Of a stretch of 46,950 bases of DNA, positions 1-8,576 are shown in pieces. The notes beneath the pieces are model-generated. The model was not told where the DNA came from. It did not search any database and saw nothing but the letters and a program-made list of their open reading frames with translations. Position 1 is the stretch's first letter; each line of letters starts with the position of its first letter. This DNA is from an uncultured Eubacteriales bacterium (GTDB lineage: Bacteria > Bacillota > Clostridia > Oscillospirales > Oscillospiraceae): positions 1-46,950 of the forward strand of contig ONPN01000019.1 in NCBI GenBank assembly GCA_900319695.1, read 5' to 3'. Position numbers and translations under genes: made by a program.

Positions 1-1
1 C

Positions 2-628
2 ATCGGTTCGCCCCCCGGCTATGTCGGCTATGAGGACGGCGGCCAGCTCACCGAGAAGGTGCGCCGCCGCCCGTGGTCCGTGGTGCTCTTTGACGAGATC
101 GAAAAGGCCCACGAGGACGTGTGGAGCATCCTTTTGCAGATCATGGACGACGGCCATCTCGGCGACTCGACCGGGCGGCGTGTGGACTTTGCCAATACCG
201 TCGTGGTGATGACCTCAAACGTCGGGGCCAAGGCCATCACCGAACGCCGCCTGCCTCTGGGCTTTGCCGCCGACGGGAGTGCCGAGGACTCCGCCATGCG
301 GGAGCAGGTGCAAAAGGAGCTGCGCGCCACCTTCAAGCCGGAATTTCTCAACCGCGTGGATGAGATTATTGTCTTTCACCGTCTCGGCGAGGCCGAGCTG
401 CTGGCCATCACGCGCAGGCTCCTTGATGAGGAGGCCAAACGCTTCGAGGCGCTGGGCGTAGCGCTGCACGTCCCGGAGACGGCGGTGCGCCTGCTCGCCG
501 AACAAGGCCGCGCGGAGGACGCGGGCACAGACCGCGCCGCCCAGCTTTTGCTGGAAGGCGCGGTCCATCCGGGCGACGCGATCACGGTAGACTGTGACGG
601 GGAGAAGATCAGACTTGCGCGGGGGTGA
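2..628 (+). CDS. clpC: Clp ATPase (ClpC-like), C-terminal part, cut by window edge; sensor-2 segment missing
   Basis: This is the second AAA+ module of a Hsp100/Clp unfoldase, which threads proteins into a protease or refolds them. The frame is open from the first bases, so the N-terminus and Walker A lie outside the window. Visible in order are the pore loop GSPPGYVGYEDGG, Walker B VVLFDEIEKAH, sensor-1 region MTSNVGA, and the arginine-finger segment FKPEFLNRVDEI. The family normally continues with a GARPLRR sensor-2 motif and a helix of about 13 residues. Here AEQGRAEDAG runs straight into TDRAAQLLLEG, so that piece is absent in frame. The sequence resembles ClpC more than ClpB (GSPPGYVGYE and LTEKVRRRP). 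It is convergent with the diguanylate cyclase gene. The family call is firm; whether the ATPase works is uncertain. Confidence 0.9.
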   Translation: MGSPPGYVGYEDGGQLTEKVRRRPWSVVLFDEIEKAHEDVWSILLQIMDDGHLGDSTGRRVDFANTVVVMTSNVGAKAITERRLPLGFAADGSAEDSAMREQVQKELRATFKPEFLNRVDEIIVFHRLGEAELLAITRRLLDEEAKRFEALGVALHVPETAVRLLAEQGRAEDAGTDRAAQLLLEGAVHPGDAITVDCDGEKIRLARG

Positions 629-662
629 GCGCCGCGCGCAGCCCCGCTTTATCCGACACCGC

Positions 663-2165
663 TCAATACAGTCTTGTCTTTGCGCCCATGGCTTTCAGTT
701 CTTTTTTGCGTTCATACATGATCTGATCCGCTCTGTCAAAAACGTCGCGCAGCTGCCTGTCCTCCTGTGTCAGGACGGAGCTGCCGACCGAGACGACCAC
801 GCCGTTGGTTTTGACGTTTTCCTCAACCTTGCGATTAAGCGCGTCCAGAACCTCTGCCAGCGCGTCGCAGGCCTCATTCTGGAGTATGACCGCAAATTCG
901 TCGCCGCCGATTCTGAACACTGCGCCGTGCTTAAAATAATTGCAGATCATGGCGCAGGCGTCCTTGATGAGCTTGTCCCCGGCCGCGTGCCCCTGGGTGT
1001 CATTGACATGCTTTAAGCCGTTGATATCGCAGACCGCAACGGCCAGCCGCTGAATTTCCTTTTCCTCTATTTTCCGATTCAACAGCGCTTCCAATTCGGA
1101 ATAGGCGTGCTTGTTTCTCACGCCTGTCAGCGAGTCCGTGTTTGCTATCTCGCGGAAGGTCATACTGGTTTTCTTCTCCGCCTCAATCGCATCGTTTGAC
1201 AAGGCGGCCAGCTCTGCCAGGAGGACAGCCGCGAGAACCAGCGTGGCCACCAGGGTAAACGCAAACTGGTTTCGGCTGGTGGACATGCTCCTTTCGCTGA
1301 TCTCCCGTATCTGATCCTGAATGACGCTCTCACGTATCAGAACGGCAATCTCCCAGCCTGTGTTCTGAATCGGAACATAGCACAGTGTCTCCGCCGCTCC
1401 GTCGGAGGAGAAGCTCAGGCGGCCCGCCTCCCCTTTCGCAAAGTGATCGCGGGTTTCCTGCCAGACAGCCTCCGGGACGAGCCCCTCTGTGGCGTCAAAG
1501 ATATTCCTGTCGGAAATTACCGGGCCCAGCTCGGTGCCGGAAAGGTTTCCGCCGTTTTTTGAGTACAGGCCGAAATAGGTTTTACCCTGATCGTCAAACG
1601 CCAGCAGGTTCACAATGTCCGCCATGTCGATCTGGACAAAGCAGGCCTTGAAGGGCTTGCCCATGATGATAAGCCCCGGCGTCGGAATGGCCAGGCACAG
1701 CTGTCGGGAGGAACCGTACTGCGTTACGGCGCTGACGATCCGATCCTCCATTTTTTCTCTGGACAGAAATTCATGGCGGCTGCCGCCCGTATAGGTCGTG
1801 TACTGCGTATACACGACATTGTCTTCATCCACCAGCGCAAAGCGGTTCAGCGACAGCAGGGACTTGATCTTGCCAAGCGTTTCCCGCAGCTGCTCCTGCG
1901 ACGCAATCTCCTCTTCCTCAATGAAAACCCGCGCCATTTCCATGTGCTCAAAATTGTTGTCGATCTGGTTCGTTATGGTATGCGCGCGGCGTTCGGCCAT
2001 GGCCTCAAGGTAGAAAGCGCTCACGGCGGAGACAGCCTCATCGGTTGCGGAGACCGCCTGTCTGGATGACCACAGCGTATTGGCAACCACCATGGCCAGA
2101 ATGACAAGGCTCCCTATGACCGCTGTCAGCGTAAGTATTCTCTTTGTGATCCGTACTTTCTCCAT
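663..2165 (-). CDS. Membrane diguanylate cyclase with extracytoplasmic sensor domain
   Basis: This protein is predicted to make c-di-GMP from two GTP at the membrane. A transmembrane helix (about residues 9-31) and a second one (about 302-322) bracket an external sensor region of roughly 270 residues, probably of Cache type. A GGDEF domain follows, with the active-site motif RIGGDEF at about 418-424. The usual inhibitory RxxD site five residues before GGDEF is not there (FKHG instead), so product inhibition by that site is unlikely. The ATG at 2165 overlaps the TGA of the upstream binding-protein gene by one base, so translation is probably coupled; a GTG one codon earlier is possible. The pairing suggests the binding protein feeds this sensor. 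No metabolite can be assigned. Confidence 0.9.
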   Translation of the reverse strand: MEKVRITKRILTLTAVIGSLVILAMVVANTLWSSRQAVSATDEAVSAVSAFYLEAMAERRAHTITNQIDNNFEHMEMARVFIEEEEIASQEQLRETLGKIKSLLSLNRFALVDEDNVVYTQYTTYTGGSRHEFLSREKMEDRIVSAVTQYGSSRQLCLAIPTPGLIIMGKPFKACFVQIDMADIVNLLAFDDQGKTYFGLYSKNGGNLSGTELGPVISDRNIFDATEGLVPEAVWQETRDHFAKGEAGRLSFSSDGAAETLCYVPIQNTGWEIAVLIRESVIQDQIREISERSMSTSRNQFAFTLVATLVLAAVLLAELAALSNDAIEAEKKTSMTFREIANTDSLTGVRNKHAYSELEALLNRKIEEKEIQRLAVAVCDINGLKHVNDTQGHAAGDKLIKDACAMICNYFKHGAVFRIGGDEFAVILQNEACDALAEVLDALNRKVEENVKTNGVVVSVGSSVLTQEDRQLRDVFDRADQIMYERKKELKAMGAKTRLY

Positions 2166-3301
2166 CACGAAATATCCCCATACAGCAGCGCAAGCATTGG
2201 GGCTGCGTCCTCCTGGTAAATGACGGTTGTGATCTCATCTGTTTTTTCCGGGAAGAGTCTGCCAGGCAGATTGCCGTCCGCAATTTTCACCGCGACCTGC
2301 AGCGTGTCAAAGCCGATCGAAAAGCAGTCCTGAACTCCGAGACAGTAGATCACACCGTCATCCAGATAGCGCAGCGCCTCCTGATCGTGGTCCATGCCCA
2401 CGATCACCGCACGGCTGCCGGTCTCTATGACCGCTCTGGCCGCTCCGACAGGATTGCTCATATTGCAGCAGACAAGGCCGTCGAGGTCCGGATGCTCCTT
2501 CAAAATTTTTAAGGTCAGCTCGTACGCCAGGTCTACGGAGTCCATGTCGTATTCCACTGCCGCGATCTCCATCTCCCCGTACCGGGCAATGGTATCCCGC
2601 GCGCCTCTCGCGCGATCTTCATGGCAGGGCGCGCCTTTGCTTCCTACCAGAATCGCAACCTTTCCCCTGTACCCCAGCCTTTTGCAGAGGGCCTCTGTCA
2701 GATCGGCGCCGTCCTCATAGTTATGTGTATTCCCGACATAGGCGATTCTTTTGCAGCCCTCCGCGGCATCTGAGCTGGAAAAGGTCATGACCTTTGTCCC
2801 CGACTCCACCATCTCATCCAGGATCGGAGAGATGATCGCTTCGTCCGCAACGTCGACGCCAATCACGTCATAGTCTTTTTTCTCCGCCGTATGCAGCTTC
2901 TCAGTCTGATCGTCGGCTGAGGCACCATCCGGGGCCATGTACTCGTATGTGATCGTGACTCCCTTGTCCAGAAACTGCCGCTGCGCCTCCTCCATTCCCA
3001 GCGCCACCGCGTCCCACCAGGGATGGACTGTCTTATAGGTAAAGTAAAAGCTGTAGTGATCCTTCAGCGGCTTATACGAATCCAGTTCATGTTCAAAATC
3101 AACGGCGCTGCGCACAGATTCCGCCGATTTTGAAATGGCTGTTTCCCCATTTGCGCCGACTTCGATCACACTCTCCGTTTCGCTCAGGGATAAAATCTCC
3201 GTTTTGCTGTCCGCATGGGAGGCCGAAGAAGCGGCCGTGAAGAGAAGCGTCGCCGCCATCAGGGTCGACAGGAGTTTTGCTTTTTGTAAAGTTGGTTTCA
3301 T
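2165..3301 (-). CDS. Exported sugar-type periplasmic-binding-protein (Peripla_BP_4-like)
   Basis: This is a 378-residue solute-binding protein of the ribose/galactose-binding type. An N-terminal export signal ends near residue 30 (SSASHA). The body shows the two-lobe fold: YFTYKTVHPWWDAVALGMEEA at the first lobe start, DVIGVDVADEAIISPILDEM, GKVAILVGSKGAPCHEDRARG, LDGLVCCNMSNPVGAA and VGMDHDQEALRYLDDG. The signal has no lipobox cysteine, unusual for a Gram-positive ABC binding protein, and no permease or ATPase gene is adjacent. Instead it overlaps a membrane diguanylate cyclase, so a sensory role is more likely than transport (inference). The start has a GGAGG seven bases upstream, and an extended -10 lies about 85 bases upstream. 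Confidence 0.88.
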   Translation of the reverse strand: MKPTLQKAKLLSTLMAATLLFTAASSASHADSKTEILSLSETESVIEVGANGETAISKSAESVRSAVDFEHELDSYKPLKDHYSFYFTYKTVHPWWDAVALGMEEAQRQFLDKGVTITYEYMAPDGASADDQTEKLHTAEKKDYDVIGVDVADEAIISPILDEMVESGTKVMTFSSSDAAEGCKRIAYVGNTHNYEDGADLTEALCKRLGYRGKVAILVGSKGAPCHEDRARGARDTIARYGEMEIAAVEYDMDSVDLAYELTLKILKEHPDLDGLVCCNMSNPVGAARAVIETGSRAVIVGMDHDQEALRYLDDGVIYCLGVQDCFSIGFDTLQVAVKIADGNLPGRLFPEKTDEITTVIYQEDAAPMLALLYGDIS

Positions 3302-3386
3302 CTGCGTACCTCCGTCCGGGGCCTTCTCAACACGGGCCTGTTTTCGCTTGGCGCAATGCCTGCCGCCGCAAGCTGTACTTTTTGCT

Positions 3387-3395
3387 ATTATAACA
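3387..3395 (-). promoter_or_regulatory. Extended -10 promoter for the binding protein / diguanylate cyclase operon
   Basis: On the minus strand TG-T-TATAAT reads from 3395 to 3387, a perfect -10 with extended TG. The -35 at 17 bases is poor. The predicted leader is about 80 bases. No riboswitch was recognised in it. Confidence 0.6.
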
Positions 3396-3536
3396 CTTTA
3401 TCGGAAAAAAGCCATAGCAAATGTAAAAAATTGTCTATTTTACCACAGAGAAAGGCGGCAGACTTATATAGGCTGAGCGGCGCAGCATATAGACCCGTCC
3501 TGCTGTCAATCCAGGCAATTGTTGCAGGTAAACACA

Positions 3537-3571
3537 GACCGCGCCTCCCGGCTTCTGTCGGCGGCGCGGTC
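3537..3571 (-). terminator. Hairpin downstream of the acyl-ACP thioesterase gene
   Basis: A 9-bp perfect stem (GACCGCGCC at 3537-3545 with GGCGCGGTC at 3563-3571) lies 11 bases after the thioesterase stop. The U-tract on the minus strand is short (TGTGTTT), so termination may be partial. Confidence 0.6.
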
Positions 3572-3581
3572 TCAAGCGATT

Positions 3582-4301
3582 TTAAAACCCGATACGTCCC
3601 AGAAGGACGGTCTCCTCGCCGCGGGACATGCGGATGTCGAGGCGGCCGTCTTCTTCCTTCTTGTAAAAGGAGAGCAAATCCCCCTCGTGGCAGGGGGCGC
3701 GGAAGATCAAGTCCACGCAGCGCACGGGCTTTTCCCGCAGCGCCTGAACGGAAAAGGCCCCGAAGAGCGCCCGGGGGTAGGCGGCGTTGTTCATGTGACC
3801 GCCGAGGTCGATGTCCGTCGGGCGCACCCGGTACTCGGCGAAGGGCTCTCCGTCAAAGCGATCCGGGACGCGGGCGAAGCCCTCCTCCAGAGCGGAGCCG
3901 CGCACATAGTTCAGGTTTTCCGGGAAAATATCCTGGCTGGGAGCGAGCGCGCCGCTCTCGGTGTTGAGCACGGCCCACTCCGTGCGCCCGGCGATCACGC
4001 GCCTGTCGTCGTGCCAGAGCTCATAGCTGCGGTTGAAGCGCAGGGGCCCCGGCTTCTCCGGCCAGGTCAAAAGCCGCACCGCCTCACTGATGGCGGGCCG
4101 CTCGTCAAAGATGATCTTCGTCTTCACCGTGAGCCAGAAGCGGTTTTTCGCCCGCATGGCGGACAGACCCACACCCAGGCGTTCGGCGTGCTCGGTGGCG
4201 AGGTCCATGAAGAGGGAGAAAGCGCCGGGGACCGACAGTCTGCCGTCAAAATCGCAGATGCTCGGCGCAATCATATAGGGGCGTTCAAATACCTGTTCCA
4301 T
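3582..4301 (-). CDS. Acyl-ACP thioesterase (FatA/B family)
   Basis: The 239-residue protein hydrolyses acyl-acyl carrier protein to release free fatty acids in the cytosol. It contains the two tandem hotdog folds of the bacterial family: the first begins at ICDFDGRLSVPGAFSLFMDLATEHA, and the second carries RPTDIDLGGHMNNAAYPRALF, where the conserved Asp, His and Asn of this family lie. The length is typical. The ATG has an AAGAAGG about eight bases upstream. The gene stands alone between the M14 peptidase gene and an intergenic region on the minus strand. The substrate chain length cannot be read from sequence. Confidence 0.9.
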   Translation of the reverse strand: MEQVFERPYMIAPSICDFDGRLSVPGAFSLFMDLATEHAERLGVGLSAMRAKNRFWLTVKTKIIFDERPAISEAVRLLTWPEKPGPLRFNRSYELWHDDRRVIAGRTEWAVLNTESGALAPSQDIFPENLNYVRGSALEEGFARVPDRFDGEPFAEYRVRPTDIDLGGHMNNAAYPRALFGAFSVQALREKPVRCVDLIFRAPCHEGDLLSFYKKEEDGRLDIRMSRGEETVLLGRIGF

Positions 4302-4370
4302 GCTGTGACCTTCTTTTCTTTTGTTTTCTTCAGCATACCACGAACTGACACAAATGGCAACGGCTTGAGC

Positions 4371-4504
4371 AGAGTGGAGAGTGGAGAGTGAAGAGTGGAG
4401 AGTGGAGTTGTGGAGCGCCTTCGGCGCGGACTGAAAGTTGCTTTCCGTTTTATCTTTTTACTTTTCTCGCAGGGACACCCTTACTCCAAACTCCATACTT
4501 TTTA
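4371..4504. repeat. Dispersed GAGTGTGGAG-type element, copy 1
   Basis: The left arm is an array of GAGTGGAGA/GAGTGAAGA units ending in GTGGAGTTGTGGA, followed by the small hairpin GCGCCTTCGGCGC. The right arm is a short inverted array, TTACTCCAAACTCCATACTT. The right internal hairpin seen in other copies is missing. The right arm abuts the stop of the M14 peptidase gene. Confidence 0.8.
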
Positions 4505-5779
4505 CGTCACCAGGGCGCCGTAAGTCAGAATCGGCAAAACCTTCTTATAGATTTCGTCAAACGCAGAAAGCGGCAGCGGGTTCTCGCCTTTTCCTGCCTC
4601 AATGGTGAAGCCGGGGCGCTCGAAGCGGTCGATGAACCAGTCCTTGTACCCGGCGTAGGACGCGGCCTGCTCGGGATCTGCGAGCGTGTAGCCCGAGAGT
4701 TTTGCGAAGAGCTCGCCGATTTTGCGCGCGCCCTCCGGCTCACACTCGCCCCAGCGCCAGTAGATTTCCTCGCCCTGCGTGTGCAGGCTCAGGGTCAGGC
4801 GCGGCGAGAGGGCGAGGGTATAGTCGTACAGCGCGCGGCTCTCGGGAGCGGACAGGGCCGCCGCGCCGACGTAGTCCTGCGGGGCCGGGCTGCGCACACC
4901 CTGGGCGTACTTGATCTCTCTGGCCCTCTCCCAATCCGCCGGGTATTGGAGGTTGAGATCCGTGCCGCGGATATTGGCTTTCCAGCCGGTCGGAAACGGG
5001 ATGTCGGGCCAGCGGTTTGCAATGTCCACCGCGCCTTTGTAAAACTCGCCCTGCTGCAGCTCGCCCGTCGCGAGATCCAGACCGTCGGGGTTTACCGCCG
5101 GGACAAGCGTGAGATTTGCATATTGCAGCAGCTCCGCCGCGCTCTGGTCAAAAATTTTCTCCCCCTTGACCGAGGCGGCGCAGAGCTCCTCGCAGAATTT
5201 CAGGAGCAGCGGCGTGGTGATCCACTCGTTGGCGTGGTGCTCGGCGTTATAGAGGACTTTGTTTTCCCCGCTGCCGAGCTCAAGCTGCCAGAGGGGTTTG
5301 CCCATGACGCTCTTGCCGATGTCGCCCGTTTTGATAAAGGGATAGCGCGCGGAGAGACCCTGTACGCAGTAGCCGACCAGTGCCGAGCACCAACTGATTG
5401 TTGTCGGCACCACCGGAAAGTCCAGCGGGATCGTGAGCACCTGTCCAATTTGCAGGTTTTCGGCCTGCGAGTCGGGGTTCGCCGCCTCAATCGCCTCGGC
5501 CGTCGTGCCGTAACGCTCGGCAATTTTCCAGAAGGTATCGCCCGCCGCGACGCGGTGCATGGCCGTGCCCGTATACCATGGTAGCAGCGCGCGGTGGGTG
5601 TCCCGCCCGGCGATCCCGTCGACAAGCAGCCCCATCTTACCCTGAAACTGCCGAAGCGCGCGGTCGGTCTTCGGGCCGAAGATCCCGTCGGTCTCGAGCT
5701 CCCCATAGCCCGCTCGGTTCAGCGCGAGCTGCATGAGCTCCACAGCCGGTCCCAGACTCCCCATACGCAGTAAACGCAT
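4502..5779 (-). CDS. LysM/PG-binding M14 zinc carboxypeptidase (gamma-D-Glu-L-diamino acid endopeptidase type)
   Basis: The 425-residue enzyme is predicted to cut peptidoglycan stem peptides. Residues 1-68 form a PG_binding_1 domain (DGIFGPKTDRALRQFQ). Residues about 72-118 are a LysM (HRVAAGDTFWKIAERYG ... LQIGQVLTIP). The rest is an M14 metallopeptidase with zinc ligands HANE in EHHANEW and a third histidine in LSLHTQGEEIYW, and the catalytic Glu in FTIEAGKGENP. There is no obvious signal peptide, which matches the spore-associated members of this family that act inside the sporangium. A GGAGG lies seven bases before the ATG. The stop touches repeat copy 1. Confidence 0.9.
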   Translation of the reverse strand: MRLLRMGSLGPAVELMQLALNRAGYGELETDGIFGPKTDRALRQFQGKMGLLVDGIAGRDTHRALLPWYTGTAMHRVAAGDTFWKIAERYGTTAEAIEAANPDSQAENLQIGQVLTIPLDFPVVPTTISWCSALVGYCVQGLSARYPFIKTGDIGKSVMGKPLWQLELGSGENKVLYNAEHHANEWITTPLLLKFCEELCAASVKGEKIFDQSAAELLQYANLTLVPAVNPDGLDLATGELQQGEFYKGAVDIANRWPDIPFPTGWKANIRGTDLNLQYPADWERAREIKYAQGVRSPAPQDYVGAAALSAPESRALYDYTLALSPRLTLSLHTQGEEIYWRWGECEPEGARKIGELFAKLSGYTLADPEQAASYAGYKDWFIDRFERPGFTIEAGKGENPLPLSAFDEIYKKVLPILTYGALVT

Positions 5780-5842
5780 AGCATCCCCTCCTTTTGTCGT
5801 TCCCGACAGTCTATGCCAAAGAGGAGGGGATTATGATTTGTC

Positions 5843-5871
5843 TGGACTTTCTCGGCACTTCATGGTAGATT
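5843..5871 (+). promoter_or_regulatory. Promoter for the degenerate deacetylase gene
   Basis: TGGACT and TAGATT are separated by 17 bases, and a TG precedes the -10 by one base (TG-G-TAGATT). It lies about 55 bases before the start codon. Confidence 0.5.
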
Positions 5872-5924
5872 AAGACCAAAAAGTAAAAACATTTGTAAAT
5901 CGTTTGCCCTTTGGAGATTATGAG

Positions 5925-7205
5925 ATGAAGCGACTTTACAAGATCATTCTTTTTATACTGTGTCTGTTTTTTCTCGGGCTCGTCCTGTTCGCACTGATTT
6001 ATCTCAGGACCGGTCTCTCCAGAGCGGGCGCGCTTATGCCTTCGGCGGCAACTGTTCAGGCTGTGCCCAGATCAAGCCCGACGCCGACGCCGACGCCCGC
6101 GCTGGTGCTGACGCCTTCCACCCCGGATCCGACGCCGGAGCCGACCCCCGAGCCCACGCCTACTCCCGGGATTTTTCTGAAAGAGAGTGAGGAGATCGAA
6201 TGGCCCTGCGGCATCCCTTTCCGAGATCCCGGATTTACGGCCCTCGGCAGGGACGGTGAAGATATCAGCGCAGAGGTCACGGTCACGGGGGAGGTCACGC
6301 CCTGGCACACCGGCGATTACACGTTGACCTACGCGCTCCCGGGCGGCGCTGACATTGACAGCGTACAGCGCACCGTCCATGTCGTGCCTCAAAAAAGAAA
6401 GGAGGCCGTGAGGCCCGCCACCGGCACGATCTGCCTGACTTATATTGATACGCCAAGTGAACCCACCGAAGAATTGCTGACGCTGCTGAAGCGTGACGAG
6501 GTCAAGGCTACCTTTTTCATCAGCACCTATCAGACAGAGTTTCTTGATCTGCTCCCCAAAATAGCGGAGGACGGGCACGAGCTCGGTATCTACTTCCCGG
6601 ATATGAGCTGGTACAGCGGCGAGGAGGGCGTGCTTGAGCACTGCTTATCCGAAATCGTACGGATGCAGGAAATCATCTATGAAAAGACGGGCCGCTATGC
6701 AAAGTTCATCCGCTTTTACGGCGGCACGCCCAACGCCCGGTATCTGGCCGTGCGCATGCCGGGCGAGTTTGACGAGCTCTACCAGACAATGCACGACATG
6801 GGCCTGCTCGTTTTTGACTGGAATCTAGAGGTGGATGTCGCAGAGGTGACGGCGAAGATCAGCAGCAACTTCACGCATCCCACAAAGCCCTATGACTACG
6901 TTGTCGCCATGCAGCAGAATTTCCGCCGTCAGAGCGTTCTGGCCGTGCCGGAGATGATACGCTGGGGCAAGGAAAAGGGGTACACGTTCTCTCCATTGGA
7001 GGATACCTTCCCCGAGGTACTGTTCGGGCAGGAGGAATATATTCCACCTTCGCCGGAACCCGAGATTGACATTACAAAGCCGGAGACCGCCGCAAAACTC
7101 AAGGATGTTTCCCCGGAGGCTGCGGAGCTTGCGCTTGCAACAATTGACTCCGCGTTCGCCGCCCTTGAATCTGAGTTCAATTCTATGATGACAGATTTCG
7201 ATTAA
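5925..7205 (+). CDS. Membrane-anchored polysaccharide deacetylase-like protein, catalytic residues lost
   Basis: The 426-residue protein starts at the ATG at 5925, with GGAG eight bases upstream. An N-terminal membrane anchor is followed by a Pro/Thr-rich linker of TP and EPTP repeats, a small Ig-like module (CGIPFRDPGFTALGRDG ... TGDYTLTYAL), and a NodB-type fold (TICLTYIDTPSEPTEELLTLL, KATFFIS, AEDGHELGIYF, FIRFYGGTPN). Active enzymes have TFDDG, an H-S/T-x-x-H motif after GHE, and RPPYG. Here these read TYIDT, GIYFPDMSW and RFYGG. The metal-binding residues are therefore missing, and the protein is more likely a binding or structural wall protein than a deacetylase. The tail ends in an acidic, proline-rich stretch and a short helix. 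Confidence 0.82.
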   Translation: MKRLYKIILFILCLFFLGLVLFALIYLRTGLSRAGALMPSAATVQAVPRSSPTPTPTPALVLTPSTPDPTPEPTPEPTPTPGIFLKESEEIEWPCGIPFRDPGFTALGRDGEDISAEVTVTGEVTPWHTGDYTLTYALPGGADIDSVQRTVHVVPQKRKEAVRPATGTICLTYIDTPSEPTEELLTLLKRDEVKATFFISTYQTEFLDLLPKIAEDGHELGIYFPDMSWYSGEEGVLEHCLSEIVRMQEIIYEKTGRYAKFIRFYGGTPNARYLAVRMPGEFDELYQTMHDMGLLVFDWNLEVDVAEVTAKISSNFTHPTKPYDYVVAMQQNFRRQSVLAVPEMIRWGKEKGYTFSPLEDTFPEVLFGQEEYIPPSPEPEIDITKPETAAKLKDVSPEAAELALATIDSAFAALESEFNSMMTDFD

Positions 7206-7335
7206 ATGAAAGATGGCGGGTATCCCCTCTGGGCTATTGAGGGCCTTTCCCTGTAGTCGCAGCAAGCCATAGCCGGTGCATGTCCCGCACACGCGCCGCT
7301 GATATTCCGCTGTATAAACTTTTGGAGGTGCTTTG

Positions 7336-8289
7336 ATGCGCTTTCAGACCCTGTCCAAATACCGCAAAAATATGATGGCCGCGGCCATTGTGATGATCCT
7401 GCTCTACCATACCAAGGGCGCATGGCCGGAGATGGCGCTGAAAAAAGCCGCGGCGTACTTTTACGGCGGCGTGGACGTGTTTTTCTTCTGCTCGGGCGTC
7501 GGCTGCTTTTTCTCTTACCTCGGCGACCGCGACCCCGCCGCTTTTCTGAAGCGCCGCGCCGCGAGGGTTTTGCCGGTTTATCTGCCCTTCATTCTGGTCT
7601 GGCTTGCCCTGCACGTTATTGACGGCTCAATCACGCTTCCCTCGGCGCTGGCCAATCTCTTCGGAGTGCACGGCTTCACCGGGATCAAACCCGCGTTCAA
7701 CTGGTATGTGTCCGGCATGTGGCTGAGCTATCTGCTCACCCCCTGGCTGGCCCCGCTGGCCATGCGCTGCGATACAAGGGCGAAAGCCGCCGTGGCGCTG
7801 CTCGTCCTGCTGCTGTTGAGCGCCGCCTTCTGGGGCGACACGGAGCTTGTCATCATCATGACGCGCTTGCCGGTTTTTTTCCTCGGGATGCTCTTTGCCG
7901 CCGAAAGCCGCCGTCGCGAGGCCCTCACCAAAACGGAGCTTGCGCTTCTGATCTGCGCTGTCCCGGTGGGGGCCGCGCTCCTGTGGGAGACGCCGCGCTT
8001 TGCCGCCGACGTGGTCTGGGACTACGGCCTCGCGTGGTATCCGCTGCTGCTGATCGCGCCGGGGCTCTGCGTGCTGATCGCCGCCGCGTCGGAGGGGCTG
8101 AGCCGGTTTAAGGCGGGACAGGCTGTCAACCGCGCCGTGGCCTTCCTCGGCGGTCTGACCTTTGAAATCTATCTGGTCCATTTCTGGGCGGTGGAAAAGC
8201 CGCTCCCGTGGGTCTTGCCGTTGACCGCTGTGTACACGGCGGCTTTGCACGGCGCGTCCCTGATGGCGAGGAGAGCCATCAGGCAATAG
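7336..8289 (+). CDS. Acyltransferase 3 family membrane protein
   Basis: The 318-residue polytopic protein has about ten hydrophobic segments. It begins with the family signature region IVMILLYHTKGAWPE followed by YFYGGVDVFFFCSGVGCFFSYL and KRRAARVLPVY. Members O-acetylate or O-succinylate sugars and cell-surface polymers at the membrane. The start is the ATG at 7336 with GGAGG seven bases before it; the TTG just upstream is not needed. The neighbours are a deacetylase-like wall protein and a terminator, so a surface-polymer role fits. The substrate is unknown. Confidence 0.85.
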   Translation: MRFQTLSKYRKNMMAAAIVMILLYHTKGAWPEMALKKAAAYFYGGVDVFFFCSGVGCFFSYLGDRDPAAFLKRRAARVLPVYLPFILVWLALHVIDGSITLPSALANLFGVHGFTGIKPAFNWYVSGMWLSYLLTPWLAPLAMRCDTRAKAAVALLVLLLLSAAFWGDTELVIIMTRLPVFFLGMLFAAESRRREALTKTELALLICAVPVGAALLWETPRFAADVVWDYGLAWYPLLLIAPGLCVLIAAASEGLSRFKAGQAVNRAVAFLGGLTFEIYLVHFWAVEKPLPWVLPLTAVYTAALHGASLMARRAIRQ

Positions 8290-8299
8290 AGAAAAGGAT

Positions 8300-8336
8300 G
8301 GGGCTTGCAGCATACTTTGAGCTGCAAGCCCCTTTT
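8300..8336 (+). terminator. Rho-independent terminator after the acyltransferase gene
   Basis: There is a perfect 12-bp stem, GGGGCTTGCAGC (8300-8311) with GCTGCAAGCCCC (8321-8332), a 9-base loop, then TTTT. The converging small membrane protein gene ends at 8343. Confidence 0.85.
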
Positions 8337-8342
8337 GACGCT

Positions 8343-8537
8343 CTACCGCTTTCGTGCATACAGGAACATCCAGGCCACGATCAGTACCAGCGCCGCGACG
8401 ACCACGACGCCGATCACCGCGTTCAGCGCGCCGCTCAAAAGGCTGAACGCGCCGGTGACAACTTTGATGAGCAAAACGATCAGCGCGAGAGCTACGATTG
8501 CCGCGAGGACCGCGTAAACGAGCTTTTTATTGTCCAT
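8343..8537 (-). CDS. Small two-helix membrane protein
   Basis: The protein has 64 residues, beginning MDNKKLVYAVLAAIVALA. A GGAGG lies just before the ATG at 8537 and decides the start. Two long hydrophobic helices (about residues 5-25 and 32-56) are joined by a short loop, and the protein ends in a basic YARKR, which would face the cytosol. No family was recognised. It sits downstream of the rluD-type gene on the same strand and may share its transcript. Confidence 0.7.
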   Translation of the reverse strand: MDNKKLVYAVLAAIVALALIVLLIKVVTGAFSLLSGALNAVIGVVVVAALVLIVAWMFLYARKR

Positions 8538-8576
8538 GATTTGCCTCCCACTATTTCTGTCATGCCGCCTCTGCAA

